A stretch of 7,174 bases of DNA from Pseudomonas sp. (GTDB taxonomy: Bacteria > Pseudomonadota > Gammaproteobacteria > Pseudomonadales > Pseudomonadaceae), in the NCBI GenBank assembly GCA_003525045.1, contig DQGF01000419.1, positions 1 to 7,174 on the forward strand. Reading direction: 5' to 3'. Below are positions 7,068 through 7,174 of this stretch, piece after piece; positions within the stretch are counted from its first letter, which is position 1; each line of letters opens with the position of its first letter. Position numbers and translations under genes: made by a program. The notes beneath the pieces are model-generated. The model ran no database searches and was not told the DNA's origin. It was given only the letters and a program-made list of their open reading frames with translations.

Positions 7068-7080
7068 GTTGTACGATCAC
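7068..7080 (+). promoter_or_regulatory. Probable autoregulatory operator upstream of the regulator gene
   Basis: GTTGTACGATCAC on the plus strand is identical to the minus-strand sequence at 5604-5616 in 12 of 13 positions, and both depart from the FadR-type consensus at the same place. It overlaps the -35 region of the predicted regulator promoter, so binding would repress the regulator's own synthesis. Unlike the kdgD site it is not embedded in a longer perfect dyad, so affinity may be lower. Confidence 0.65.
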
Positions 7081-7089
7081 TACCACCCA

Positions 7090-7168
7090 TGTAGGAGCGA
7101 GGCTTGCCCGCGAAGAACGATGACGCGATTCCTCAATGGAACCGCGTAACGGCCTTCGCGGGCAAGTC
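7090..7168. repeat. REP doublet (inverted pair, REPIN-like) on the right flank
   Basis: The left half (7090-7120) is identical to the left-flank REP. The right half is inverted: 7154-7166 (CTTCGCGGGCAAG) pairs perfectly with CTTGCCCGCGAAG at 7103-7115. Between them ACGCGATTCC (7123-7132) pairs with GGAACCGCGT (7138-7147) with one mismatch around a 5-base loop. The whole would form one long, twice-interrupted hairpin in DNA or RNA. Paired REPs of this kind are the mobilised unit moved by RAYT transposases in pseudomonads. The window ends 6 bases later, so the right REP may be cut short. Confidence 0.8.
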
Positions 7169-7174
7169 GGATCG

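Noticed and set aside
1..7174. CRISPR array, tRNA/rRNA, insertion sequence or phage genes
   Set aside because: No regularly spaced repeats, tRNA-like cloverleaf, transposase or phage gene was found. The only repeats are REP elements and short inverted repeats.

Overview
The window is a stretch of Pseudomonas-like chromosome, most resembling the P. fluorescens/P. putida group. This rests on the GC-rich coding style, the protein families, and REP elements of the 'GTAGGAGCGAGGCTTGCCCG' type at both ends. It holds a compact hexarate (galactarate/glucarate) catabolic locus. Nearly all genes are on the minus strand, so the operon reads from right to left.

Layout from left to right: a REP element (41-71); garD, galactarate dehydratase (82-1635); an MFS hexarate transporter of the GudP/GarP type (1647-3014); an NAD(P)-dependent aldehyde dehydrogenase, very probably alpha-ketoglutaric semialdehyde dehydrogenase (3118-4563); and kdgD, 5-dehydro-4-deoxyglucarate dehydratase (4623-5534). 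A 318-bp region follows with the operon promoter and an operator. Next is a small plus-strand gene of unknown function that looks broken by one frameshift (5853-6238). Last come a FadR-type GntR regulator on the minus strand (6266-7015), its promoter with a matching operator, and a REP doublet (7090-7168).

How the genes work together: the transporter imports galactarate (and probably glucarate). GarD dehydrates galactarate to 5-dehydro-4-deoxy-D-glucarate. KdgD dehydrates and decarboxylates this to 2,5-dioxopentanoate, and the aldehyde dehydrogenase oxidises that to 2-oxoglutarate for the TCA cycle. No glucarate dehydratase (gudD) is present, so glucarate use would need one encoded elsewhere. 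The regulator probably controls both itself and the operon: a 13-bp sequence upstream of kdgD recurs upstream of the regulator with one difference.

The biochemistry is a known pathway and I see no sign of a new defence or mobile system. The points worth a second look are the matched operators, a textbook intrinsic terminator placed inside the operon between kdgD and the dehydrogenase, the frameshifted small gene with an internal repeat, and the same-orientation REPs bracketing the locus.
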